64,000 bases of DNA. Source: Variovorax boronicumulans NBRC 103145. Its GTDB lineage: Bacteria > Pseudomonadota > Gammaproteobacteria > Burkholderiales > Burkholderiaceae_C. Shown here in pieces: positions 47,363-55,456 of the stretch. Both the position numbers and the translations under genes were made by a program. Below the pieces are notes generated by a model. It worked only from the letters and a program-made list of their open reading frames with translations, did not search any database and was not told the origin of the DNA. The stretch's first letter is position 1, and each line of letters starts with the position of its first letter. The stretch covers positions 106,599 to 170,598 of the forward strand of contig NZ_BCUS01000001.1 of the NCBI RefSeq assembly GCF_001591345.1, in the 5' to 3' direction.

Positions 47363-48439
47363 ATGTTCATCAAAAACACCTGGTACGTGGCTGCCTGGGA
47401 CAACGAGCTCACGCCGCAGGGCCTGTTCGCCCGCACCATCATCGGCGTGCCCGTTCTCATGTACCGCAAGGACGACGGCGAGATCGTCGCCATGGAAGAC
47501 CGCTGCTGCCACCGCGGCGCGCCCCTGTCGGTGGGACGGCGAGAAGGCAACTGCGTGCGCTGCATGTACCACGGCCTGAAGTTCGACGCCTCGGGCCAGT
47601 GCATCGAGGCGCCGGCCCAGAAACGCATTCCCATCCAGGCCAGGGTGCGCACCTTCCCGGTGGTGCAACGCCACCGCTGGGTCTGGATCTGGATGGGCGC
47701 CCCCGACAAGGCCGACCCGGCGCTGATCCCCGACACGCCATGGCTGGACGACCCGCACTGGCGCAGCCTGGACGGCTACATCCACTACGACGTCAACTAC
47801 CTGCTGATCTGCGACAACCTGCTGGACTTCTCTCACCTGCCCTTCGTGCACCCGACCACGCTGGGAGGCAGTGCGGACTACGCCGCCGCCCAGCCCAAGG
47901 TCGAACGCATCGACAACGGCGTGCGCATCACCCGGTGGGCCCTCGACACCGAGCCGCCGCCTTTCGCCCAGGCGGTCAAGGACTGGGGCAGCAGGGTCGA
48001 TCGATGGAACATCTACAACTTCACCATCCCGGCCATCCTGCTGATGGACTCCGGCATGGCGCCCACCGGCCAGGGCGCTGCCGAAGGCAACCGCGAAGGT
48101 GCGATCGAGTTTCGTGGCTGCCAGGCCATCACGCCCGAGACGGAAAACTCCACCCACTACTTCTTCGCGCATCCCCACAACTTCGCCATCGACCAGCCCG
48201 AAGTCACGCACTCGATCCACCAGGCCGTGGTGGATGCCTTCGACGAAGACCGCGACATCATCACCGCGCAGCAAAAGAGCCTGGCGCTGGCGCCCGACTT
48301 CAAGATGATGGCCTTCGGCATCGACGCCGCGCTGAACCAGTTCCGCTGGATGGTCTCGCGCCGGCTGGAAGAAGAAGCGCTCGAAGAAGCCGGGGCCCGC
48401 CCTGCCTCCACAGCAGCGCCCGAACCCGTCAAGGCCTGA
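47363..48439 (+). CDS. Rieske aromatic oxygenase subunit (vanillate demethylase type)
   Basis: A 358-aa oxygenase of the VanA type. The Rieske [2Fe-2S] ligands are Cys48-x-His50 (RCCHRGAPL) and Cys67-x-x-His70 (CMYHGL). The mononuclear iron site is DNLLDFSHLPFVH: Asp155 as bridge, His158 and His163 as ligands. Length matches VanA. The paired reductase follows 3 nt later. The likely chemistry is O-demethylation or hydroxylation of an aromatic acid; the substrate cannot be read directly, and vanillate is only one option. Confidence 0.92.
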   Translation: MFIKNTWYVAAWDNELTPQGLFARTIIGVPVLMYRKDDGEIVAMEDRCCHRGAPLSVGRREGNCVRCMYHGLKFDASGQCIEAPAQKRIPIQARVRTFPVVQRHRWVWIWMGAPDKADPALIPDTPWLDDPHWRSLDGYIHYDVNYLLICDNLLDFSHLPFVHPTTLGGSADYAAAQPKVERIDNGVRITRWALDTEPPPFAQAVKDWGSRVDRWNIYNFTIPAILLMDSGMAPTGQGAAEGNREGAIEFRGCQAITPETENSTHYFFAHPHNFAIDQPEVTHSIHQAVVDAFDEDRDIITAQQKSLALAPDFKMMAFGIDAALNQFRWMVSRRLEEEALEEAGARPASTAAPEPVKA

Positions 48440-48442
48440 GCC

Positions 48443-49393
48443 ATGAAGCTCCTCGTCACCCGCCTCACGCAAGAGGCGCAGGATGTGCTCGGCTTGGAAT
48501 TGCGTGCGCAGGACGGCGCTGCGCTGCCGCCCTTCACCGCGGGCGCCCATGTGGACCTGCTGCTGCCCGGCGACATCCGCCGCCAGTACTCGCTGGCCAA
48601 CTCGCCGCTGGAGCGCCACCGCTACGTGCTCGGTGTGGGCCTGGCGCCAGCCTCGCGCGGCGGCTCGGCCTTCGTTCACCAGCGCCTTGCCGTGGGCGAT
48701 GTGCTCGAGGTGGGCGCGCCGCGCGCCCTGTTCGGCATCGACCCGGCCGCCACAGAGCATGTGTTCGTGGCCGGGGGCATCGGCATCACGCCCATCCTGA
48801 GCATGATCCTCTGGTGCGAGGCCCACGCCAGGCCCTGGAAGCTGCTGTACTGCGTGCGCACGCGGGCCCGTGCCGCCTATGCGTGGACGCTGGCGCGCCA
48901 CCATGACCGCGTGCAGCTGCACGTGGACCAGGAAGCGGCGGGCACGCCACCCGACCTGGCGGGCTGGCTGGCCGGTACGGCCCCAGGCGCCCACCTCTAC
49001 TGCTGCGGCCCCGAAGGGCTGATGAACGCGGTCGGCGCGGCCGCAGGCGTTGTCGGCATCGACAAGGCGGCCACCCATTTCGAACGCTTCGCACCGCCGG
49101 AACAAGCCACGCCCGCAGCGCCGGCCGGCACCTTCACCGTGGTGCTGCATCGCAGCGGCCAGAGGATCGAGGTCGCACCGCGGCAGAGCCTGCTCGATGC
49201 ACTGGAAGGCGCCAACGTCAGCGTTCCCTTCTCGTGCCGCGAAGGCATGTGCCGCAGTTGCGAGGTGCCGCTGCTCGAGGGCGAGGCGGATCACCGCGAC
49301 TTCGTGCTCAGCGACGAGGAGCGCGACAGCCACACCTGCATCCTGCCCTGCGTGTCTCGCGCGCGCAGCGCCGTGCTCGTCCTCGATCTCTGA
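48443..49393 (+). CDS. Oxygenase reductase (VanB-type, FMN/NAD/[2Fe-2S])
   Basis: A 316-aa reductase. The flavin domain has RQYSLANSP (FMN-binding in this family), the NAD domain [11 protein letters not shown] and YCCGPEGLM, and the C-terminal plant-type ferredoxin [17 protein letters not shown] with a distal Cys in THTCILPC-like context ([11 protein letters not shown]). It transfers electrons from NAD(P)H to the Rieske subunit encoded just upstream. The start is 3 nt after the oxygenase stop. Confidence 0.93.
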   Translation: MKLLVTRLTQEAQDVLGLELRAQDGAALPPFTAGAHVDLLLPGDIRRQYSLANSPLERHRYVLGVGLAPASRGGSAFVHQRLAVGDVLEVGAPRALFGIDPAATEHVFVAGGIGITPILSMILWCEAHARPWKLLYCVRTRARAAYAWTLARHHDRVQLHVDQEAAGTPPDLAGWLAGTAPGAHLYCCGPEGLMNAVGAAAGVVGIDKAATHFERFAPPEQATPAAPAGTFTVVLHRSGQRIEVAPRQSLLDALEGANVSVPFSCREGMCRSCEVPLLEGEADHRDFVLSDEERDSHTCILPCVSRARSAVLVLDL

Positions 49394-49440
49394 CGTCCCC
49401 CCACAACACCAACAACCCAACCCCACCACTGGAGACAACC

Positions 49441-50409
49441 ATGTTCAAGAAAATGACTGCCGCATGCGCAGCGATCACGCTGGCGCTGCCCATCGCCGCG
49501 CAGGAGAGCTACCCCTCGCGGCCGATCCGCCTCGTCGTGCCCTACGCCGCCGGCGGCGCGACCGACTTCGTGGCACGCACCCTGGGCGATCGCCTGTCGA
49601 AATCGATGGGGCAGCCGGTGGTGGTCGACAACAAGGCGGGTGCGGCGGGTGCCATCGGCGCCGGCGAAGTCGGCCGCGCCAGGCCCGACGGCTACACGCT
49701 GCTGATGACCATCACCGATTCGCAGATCAACAACACGGCGCTGTTCAAGACCCTGGCCTACGACCCGCAGAAGGACTTCGTCGGCGTCACGCAGGTGGTG
49801 CGCAGCCCGGCGCTGATTTCCACGCACCCCGGCACCGGCATCAGGAGCATCGAAGACCTGAAGGCCAAGGTGGCCAAGGGCGTGAAACTGAGCTACGGGT
49901 CCTGGGGCGTCGGCGGGCTGGGCCACCTGGCCGGCGAGAGCCTCAACCGCGGCCTGAATGCAGGCATGGTGCATGTGCCGCAGCGCGGCGAAGGGCCGGT
50001 GGTGACCGACCTGCTGTCGGGCACCATCGACGTCGGACTGTCGTCGGTGCCCAGCGCGATGCAGCATGTGCCAACGGGCAAGGTCGTGCCGCTGGCCGTG
50101 CTGGGACGACAACGCTCCACCTCGCTCCCGCAGGTTCCGACCATGAACGAGCTGGGCTTCAAGGACCCGCTCTACGACACCAACGTCTGGATCGGGCTGC
50201 TGGCACCGGCGAAGACGCCACAGCCCATCGTCGACAAACTGGCCCGTGAAGTGCGCGCCATCGTCGGCTCGCCCGATGTCAGCCAGCTGTTCGTGGGCCG
50301 GGGCTTCGAGGTGATGAACAGCACGCCCGAGCAGTTCGCGGTGTCATACAAGGAGGAGTTCAACGTGATCACCAGGCGGATGCGCGACCTGGGCGTCGAG
50401 GCGCAATGA
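49441..50409 (+). CDS. Bug/TctC-type tripartite tricarboxylate binding protein
   Basis: A 322-aa periplasmic binding protein of the Bug family, typical of Burkholderiales. The signal peptide is residues 1-20 (PIAAQ). The mature start [23 protein letters not shown] is the family signature, followed by [17 protein letters not shown] and DGYTLLM. No TctA/TctB membrane genes are adjacent. It is the third gene of the oxygenase operon and may bind the aromatic or organic acid substrate. Confidence 0.93.
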   Translation: MFKKMTAACAAITLALPIAAQESYPSRPIRLVVPYAAGGATDFVARTLGDRLSKSMGQPVVVDNKAGAAGAIGAGEVGRARPDGYTLLMTITDSQINNTALFKTLAYDPQKDFVGVTQVVRSPALISTHPGTGIRSIEDLKAKVAKGVKLSYGSWGVGGLGHLAGESLNRGLNAGMVHVPQRGEGPVVTDLLSGTIDVGLSSVPSAMQHVPTGKVVPLAVLGRQRSTSLPQVPTMNELGFKDPLYDTNVWIGLLAPAKTPQPIVDKLAREVRAIVGSPDVSQLFVGRGFEVMNSTPEQFAVSYKEEFNVITRRMRDLGVEAQ

Positions 50410-50589
50410 GGCAAGCGACCACCCGGACCGTCATGCAAGGACGACCGATGCATCTGCCGGGCGCCAACCGCCAGTGACCGTGTGGCCGGCCGCATCAGGC
50501 GTTCCCTAGGCGACAGGCGCGACGCGGAGACTTTGCCATCATCGCGAACTCGACTGGCGCCCGCCGCCGGCTACACGGAGCCCTCCCCC

Positions 50590-51540
50590 ATGACCTCGCC
50601 TTTCACCACCACCGCCCTGGGCCTGTGCGGCCCGCTGCGCCAGCCGCGCCAGATGCTGGCCGACCAGACCTACGACGACCACAAGTCGATCCACGACGAC
50701 GCGACGGCGGAAACGCTGGGCCTGCGCGCCGGGCCGATCGAAGGGCCGACGCACTTCAGCCAGTTCGACCCCTTGCTGTTCCATGTGTTCGGACAGGCCT
50801 GGTTCGAAACCGGCTGCATCAGCGCTCACTACCAGAACATGGTGGTCGAGGGCGAGTCGGTGCGCGCCTTTGTCGACCTGCCCGCGCCTGGCGCCACCTT
50901 CGTGCGCCTGCGCGCCGAGAAGGCCGACGGCACGCCGGTGCTGACCGGCACCGCATCGGTGGGCGATGCCTCGCAGCACCCGCACGAGCTGCCCCAGCGC
51001 ATCGCGAAGCTGCGCCCGGCCCAAGGCCTGGTCATCAACCGCGACCTGCGCGTGGGCCAGCGCGGCGCCGTCGTCGAGAAGATCCGCATGGGCTTCGACC
51101 AGCACATGGGCGACCACTACCCCTTCACGCTCGCCGACAAGCTCAAGGTCATCACCGAGCCCTGCGACTGGTACACGGCCGAAGGCGGCCAACGCTCGCC
51201 GTGGGGCCGGGCCATCATCCCGACCGAGATGATCAGCGTGCTGCTCGGCTCCACCAGCGCCGAAGCGCAACTGAATGGCCGCAAGCCGGCCGTGGGCCTG
51301 TTCGCCGGGCAGGAGATTCGCCTCATCAAGGGCCCGCTCTTCGTCGACCAGGACTACGAACTGGAGCGCGAGATCATCGCGCTGAGCGAGAGCGCGCGCA
51401 CCGAATCCGTGTGGGTGCGCACCAAGGTCTACGAGATGCCGTCGCGCACGCTCGTGGCCGAGATGATCCTCAATGGCGCGACGATGAAGGCGTCGTACCC
51501 CCACTACGAAGCCGAGGCCAAGGAGCTGGGGCTGGCCTGA
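50590..51540 (+). CDS. Uncharacterised protein, possible double-hotdog (MaoC-like) fold
   Basis: A 316-aa soluble protein with no signal peptide. GLRAGPIEGPTHFSQFDPLLFHVFG resembles the hotdog helix region of MaoC/hydratase-like proteins, and a later LFAGQEIRLIKGPLFVDQDYELEREI fits a second hotdog half. I could not place a catalytic Asp/His pair with certainty. It lies 180 bp after the Bug protein on the same strand, in a possible aromatic-catabolic cluster; the gap holds no gene. Hydratase or thioesterase activity is only a suggestion. Confidence 0.72.
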   Translation: MTSPFTTTALGLCGPLRQPRQMLADQTYDDHKSIHDDATAETLGLRAGPIEGPTHFSQFDPLLFHVFGQAWFETGCISAHYQNMVVEGESVRAFVDLPAPGATFVRLRAEKADGTPVLTGTASVGDASQHPHELPQRIAKLRPAQGLVINRDLRVGQRGAVVEKIRMGFDQHMGDHYPFTLADKLKVITEPCDWYTAEGGQRSPWGRAIIPTEMISVLLGSTSAEAQLNGRKPAVGLFAGQEIRLIKGPLFVDQDYELEREIIALSESARTESVWVRTKVYEMPSRTLVAEMILNGATMKASYPHYEAEAKELGLA

Positions 51541-51613
51541 GCGGCGGTTGGCGCAGCTGCGTCGAGCGCCGTCGGTCGAGGGGGCAGAATCCCCTCTTTT
51601 TTCCGGGTGCCGT

Positions 51614-52108
51614 ATGCCAGCTGTACTTGAAGGGGGTTGCCTCTGCGGCAAGGTCCGATTCAGCACGACCCAGCCGCCGCTGCGCACGTTCGCGTGCCAT
51701 TGCACGTTCTGCCAGCGCATGACCGGCACGTCCTTCTACGCCGAGTCGCTTTTTCCGATGGACGCCGTGCAGTTCAACGAAGGCGAACTGCGGCAGTACG
51801 CGCACCGATCGGACGGCAGCCACAAGCAGGTCTTCGTTCATTTCTGCCCCTCGTGCGGCACGACGATGGGCCTGACCTTCGAGCGCTGGCCCGATGTGCG
51901 CGCCATCTCGCGCGGTTGCTATGACGACCCCAACGCGGTCGAACTCACGAGCCACATCTGGACCCGCTCCGCCCAAAGCGGCGTGGCCTTGCCGGCCGAC
52001 GTGGATTGCTTTGCCGGGGCGCGGGCCACGCTCGATGGCCAGCCGGAAGTGGCCTCGCGGCATGAAGCGGCTGTGCTGGCTCGGCCATCAGGCATCCCTG
52101 CTTCGTGA
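51614..52108 (+). CDS. GFA family zinc protein
   Basis: A 164-aa protein of the glutathione-dependent formaldehyde-activating (GFA/CENP-V) family. Zinc ligands are Cys9 and Cys11 (GGCLCGKV), Cys28, Cys30 and Cys33 (ACHCTFCQ) and a later pair FCPSCGTTMG. The family often has no formaldehyde role, so substrate is open. Its stop overlaps the next gene start as GTGA, indicating coupling with the FAD oxidoreductase. Confidence 0.9.
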   Translation: MPAVLEGGCLCGKVRFSTTQPPLRTFACHCTFCQRMTGTSFYAESLFPMDAVQFNEGELRQYAHRSDGSHKQVFVHFCPSCGTTMGLTFERWPDVRAISRGCYDDPNAVELTSHIWTRSAQSGVALPADVDCFAGARATLDGQPEVASRHEAAVLARPSGIPAS

Positions 52109-53139
52109 AGCGCAGAGCCCAGGTCATCGTGGTGGGCGGCGGCCTCATGGGGGCGTCGGCTGCGTGGCATCTGACCAAGGCAGGTGCCACGGTCACGTTG
52201 GTTGAACGCGCGCCCGACGATCTCTTCTCTGCGACCGCTTCGTCTTTCGGATGGGTCGGTGCCAGCGCGAGCACGCCTTCCGGCAACCCGGCCGCCTTCG
52301 CCCAGAGATTGAAGGCGCTGGAAGAGTTCGCCCGTCTCGAGCGCGAACTCGGCCCGTTGCCGATCGCAGCGCGCGGCGCGCTTCTCTGGTGCTCTACGGA
52401 AGACGAAACGGCCGCCATGGTTGCCGAACATCGAGCCGCCGGCACACGCATGGAAGGGCTCGCCCGCCACCATGTCGCCGAGAAGGAACCGACGCTGGCA
52501 GACCCACCGCCGCTCGCCGCCTGGGCGCCCGACGACTTCGCATTGGAGCCGGCCGCATTCGCACGCCAGCTGCTGGCAGCAGCGCAAGCCGCCGGGGCCC
52601 GCATCCGCCAGGGCACGGTGGAAGCGATCGAAGCCACGGGCCATCGGGTCACCGGTGTCGTGATCGACGGGCACTCACTTTCTGCCGACATCGTGGTGCT
52701 CGCCAACGGCCATGGCGCGCGCACGCTGGCCTCGACGGTCGGCGTCGACCTGCCGATCCATGCGTCACCCGCGGTGCTGATTCGATTCGATGCGCAGGCG
52801 CACGGCATGCGTCACCTGGTTTGCGCACAGGACCTGGAGCTGCGCCCCACTCTGGGCGGTGGCCTTGTGTCTGCGGCCGACTGCCCGGACGACGGCGAGC
52901 ACGGCCTGCCAGCCCTTGCCGCGCGAACCGGCGATGCCATTGCGCAGCTGCTCGGGATCGCGGTGGCGCCACCGCTGCTTTCCATCCACGCCGCGCAGCG
53001 CCCCATGACGAACGACGGCAGGCCGCTTTGCGGCCCTGTCGGCAAGATCGAAGGCTTGCATGCCGTGGTCGCGCACCCTGGCGTGATCCTGGCGCCGCTG
53101 CTAGGTCGACGTTGCGCCGAAGCGGTTCTGGGTTCTTGA
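52105..53139 (+). CDS. FAD-dependent oxidoreductase (DAO family)
   Basis: A 344-aa flavoprotein. The FAD motif GGGLMGASAAWHLTKAG starts near residue 11, with VERAPDD ending the second strand. SSFGWVGASASTP is the usual post-Rossmann loop, and a terminal AHPGVILAPLLG closes the FAD site. It starts at GTG 52105, overlapping the GFA stop by 4 nt. It is shorter than DadA. The substrate is probably a secondary amine or amino acid. Coupling to a GFA protein might mean formaldehyde is released by oxidative demethylation, which is inference. Confidence 0.87.
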   Translation: MKRRAQVIVVGGGLMGASAAWHLTKAGATVTLVERAPDDLFSATASSFGWVGASASTPSGNPAAFAQRLKALEEFARLERELGPLPIAARGALLWCSTEDETAAMVAEHRAAGTRMEGLARHHVAEKEPTLADPPPLAAWAPDDFALEPAAFARQLLAAAQAAGARIRQGTVEAIEATGHRVTGVVIDGHSLSADIVVLANGHGARTLASTVGVDLPIHASPAVLIRFDAQAHGMRHLVCAQDLELRPTLGGGLVSAADCPDDGEHGLPALAARTGDAIAQLLGIAVAPPLLSIHAAQRPMTNDGRPLCGPVGKIEGLHAVVAHPGVILAPLLGRRCAEAVLGS

Positions 53140-53149
53140 CGGCGGACGT

Positions 53150-53569
53150 TCAGCGCGGTCGCGACGCCACACGTTGCGCCTCTTCCCTGAGGTACGAAGA
53201 GGCCGCCGTGTTCGCCAGATCGTGCAGCGTCTGCAGCAATGAGACGCCGCCGATCTCCGTCGTGCCGGCGTTCAGGATGCGCCCGACCATCGTGATGCCG
53301 AGTTCGCTGGGCTGTCGCGCGAGGGAGCGAAGAAGCTCAGGCTGGTAGTTGGGCAAGCTCTCCAATCCGTGAACGATGGTCCACATGACCCCGTAGCCGT
53401 CTTCCTCCGGGTAGCGCTCGAAAACGCTCAGCATTTCGGGCATGGCTTGCTCCGGACTGCCCGCCCGCCAGAGTTCATCCAGAAGCGAATCCAGGTGGCG
53501 CCAGTTGCCGTCCTCCGGCGGTTCGAAGTTGGCGATGTCGTGAGCGATCTCGGAAGTGGTTCGGGGCAT
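53150..53569 (-). CDS. Hypothetical helical protein
   Basis: A 139-aa acidic, helix-rich soluble protein (LDSLLDELWRAGSPEQAMPEMLSVFERYPEEDGYG ... ELLRSLARQPSELGITMVGRILNAG; given here in parts). It has no signal peptide and no Cys. The composition and size resemble small HEAT-like or immunity-type proteins found as orphans near toxin genes, but no toxin gene is nearby, so this is only a resemblance. It is convergent with the FAD gene, with a 10-bp gap. Confidence 0.72.
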   Translation of the reverse strand: MPRTTSEIAHDIANFEPPEDGNWRHLDSLLDELWRAGSPEQAMPEMLSVFERYPEEDGYGVMWTIVHGLESLPNYQPELLRSLARQPSELGITMVGRILNAGTTEIGGVSLLQTLHDLANTAASSYLREEAQRVASRPR

Positions 53570-53621
53570 TGAAAGTCTTGTGCGCGTGGCTGCTTCCGGC
53601 CGACTCTAGCCGTTCAACAGC

Positions 53622-54515
53622 TCAAGCGGCCTTCCGCTTTTTCTGTACGGACCTCGGCGCCTCGCTGCGCGCCAGCCACAGTCCGCTCGCCACGATCAAC
53701 GCTCCGCCGCCCAGCGTCCATGCATCGGGCGCGGCCTGCCAGAACACCCAGTCCATCAACAGAGCCCATGCGAGCGCGCTGTACTCGAAGGGCGCGATCG
53801 CCGCGGCCTGGCCGTGGCGGAAGGCCTCGGCGATGGCCAGCTGGCCCAGGAAGCCGCTGAGGGCCAGGCCTGCCAGCGCCCACGCGTGCCCGGCCTGCAG
53901 CGGCACCCATTGCGGCGCCGCGAACAGGCTGCCGCCGAGCGCCATGCCCGCCGTGGTCCAGAAGACCAGCGCGGCGCTCGGCTCGGTGCGGCTGATGAGC
54001 CGGCCCAGCATGTTCGACAGCGCATAGCAGACGGCCGCCACCAGGATCGCCAGCGCGCCCGTCGAGAGAAAAGCACCCTGCTCGGGCCGCAGCGCGACCA
54101 CCACGCCGACGAAGCCCAGCCCGATGGCGATCCAGTGCCGCGGCAGAATCGACTCGCCCAGCAGCGGCACGGCGATGAGCACCATCAGCAGCGGCGCGAT
54201 GAACGTGAGCGTGTAGGCCTCGGCCAGGCCCAGGGTCTTCAGGCCGTGCACGAAGAGCACCAGCATCGTCATGTTCAGCGCCGTGCGCAGCAGGTGCAGG
54301 CGCCAGCGCAGCCGGCGGTTGAAAACGCCGGCCGCCTCGCGCCGCCAGGCGATGTACACGCACACCAGCGGCAGCGCCGTGAGACCGCGCAGCGCCATCA
54401 CCTGCACCGGCGGGTAGTGCCCGGCCAGGGTCTTGAGCAGCGCGTCCATGCAGGCGAAGAAGGCGCAGGCCAACAGCATCGCGGCGATACCGCGCAGGGT
54501 TCCGGTCGATTGCAT
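53622..54515 (-). CDS. EamA/DMT-family transporter
   Basis: A 297-aa inner-membrane protein with ten predicted helices in two EamA halves (about 8-140 and 150-285). Family features are ACMDALLKTLAGHYPPVQVMALRGL in half 1 and GEPLL-like LLGESILPRHWIAIGLGFVGV at the domain ends. It is probably an exporter of metabolites or amino acids. The start at 54515 was chosen for GGAGA upstream and because the first helix follows; a longer version adds 20 polar residues. Confidence 0.9.
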   Translation of the reverse strand: MQSTGTLRGIAAMLLACAFFACMDALLKTLAGHYPPVQVMALRGLTALPLVCVYIAWRREAAGVFNRRLRWRLHLLRTALNMTMLVLFVHGLKTLGLAEAYTLTFIAPLLMVLIAVPLLGESILPRHWIAIGLGFVGVVVALRPEQGAFLSTGALAILVAAVCYALSNMLGRLISRTEPSAALVFWTTAGMALGGSLFAAPQWVPLQAGHAWALAGLALSGFLGQLAIAEAFRHGQAAAIAPFEYSALAWALLMDWVFWQAAPDAWTLGGGALIVASGLWLARSEAPRSVQKKRKAA

Positions 54516-54623
54516 AGGCGGGTTGTCTCCCGGCAGTGGCCGGGAGGAAGGAGGCTGGTTTCTGAACGCCTGCAACAGGCGCTGCGCAGGTCGGTCCCGA
54601 CCGACTGTAGCCGGTCGGCCGGC

Positions 54624-54691
54624 AAGGCATATGCCTTTGTGCGTATGTCTTTTCCCTTCGCCAATGCGGCGTGCGTCATGACTTTGGTCAT
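54624..54691. promoter_or_regulatory. Two dyads in the EamA/response-regulator divergent region
   Basis: AAGGCAT-ATGCCTT (54624-54637) is a perfect 14-bp palindrome. ATGAC-TTTG-GTCAT (54678-54691) has 5-bp arms with a 4-bp spacer and ends 38 bp before the response-regulator ATG. Further GC-rich inverted repeats (GGTCGG/CCGACC) lie around 54591-54620. Either dyad could be a LuxR-type response-regulator site. Confidence 0.45.
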
Positions 54692-54729
54692 TTCAGGTTC
54701 GCAGTCGTCCGCACTACCATGCCCGGACC

Positions 54730-55416
54730 ATGGCCACTGCCACACCACAGCCGTCGCATGCCGCGCCGTTGCGCAGCGAGGCCGGCATTGCCATTCCCGC
54801 GCGAGGCATCCTGGTGGTCGACGACCACGAGCTGGTGCGCCTGGGCCTGCGGGCGCTGCTGCTGGCGGAGACCGGCAGCGTGCCGGTGTACGAGGCACGC
54901 TCGCTGGCCGACGCCTTGCACCTGTACGAGCTTCATCTCGCGTCGCACTTCCTGGTGCTGCTCGACCTCGACCTGCCCGACGCCCAGGGGCTGGACACCC
55001 TCGTGCGCTTCAAGCGCGCCTTTCCCGCATCGCGCGTGGTCGTGCTCTCGGGCAAGGACAGCCATCCGCTGATGCAGGGCGCGATGGCGCTCGGCGCGCA
55101 GGCCTTCCTGCCCAAGACCGGGCACCTGGGCGAGGTGCTGCGCTACGTGCGCGACAACGACCTGGTCGGCCTGCCGGCCCGGCCCCTGGCGGACGCACCC
55201 GCCCCCGTGCACGCGAAGGCGGCCGTGGCCGAGTTGCAGCCGCAGCTCAATGCGCGCCAGGTCGAGATCCTCGACTGGCTGCTGGCCGGCAAGTCGAACA
55301 AGGAGATCGCCCAGCTGTCGCGCCTGACCGAGGGCACGGTCAAGAACCACGTGTCCACCCTGTTGCTGCTGTTCGGCATGCGCTCGCGGGCCCAGCTCAT
55401 CAGCAGCCTGAGGTGA
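54730..55416 (+). CDS. LuxR/NarL-type response regulator
   Basis: A 228-aa regulator. The receiver domain (about 25-140) has the acidic pair DD31-32, phospho-acceptor Asp79 in LLDLDLPDAQG, a Ser/Thr switch in VLSGKD and Lys129 in FLPKTG. A short linker leads to a LuxR helix-turn-helix (about 165-228) with LNARQVEILDWLLAGKSNKEIAQ and GTVKNHVSTLL. It lies 40 nt before a hybrid kinase, its likely partner. Confidence 0.93.
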   Translation: MATATPQPSHAAPLRSEAGIAIPARGILVVDDHELVRLGLRALLLAETGSVPVYEARSLADALHLYELHLASHFLVLLDLDLPDAQGLDTLVRFKRAFPASRVVVLSGKDSHPLMQGAMALGAQAFLPKTGHLGEVLRYVRDNDLVGLPARPLADAPAPVHAKAAVAELQPQLNARQVEILDWLLAGKSNKEIAQLSRLTEGTVKNHVSTLLLLFGMRSRAQLISSLR

Positions 55417-55456
55417 CGCCCGCGCACGGTGCGGCCTTCGACATGGCGATGCCCGC

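Noticed and set aside
47255..49438. Minus-strand extension of the LysR frame to about 1050 codons
   Set aside because: The extra part is antisense to the Rieske and reductase genes and has no recognisable domain; the LysR domain begins at 47254.
53150..53569. Immunity protein of a polymorphic toxin
   Set aside because: Only size and helical composition resemble such proteins; no toxin, VgrG, Rhs or secretion gene is nearby.
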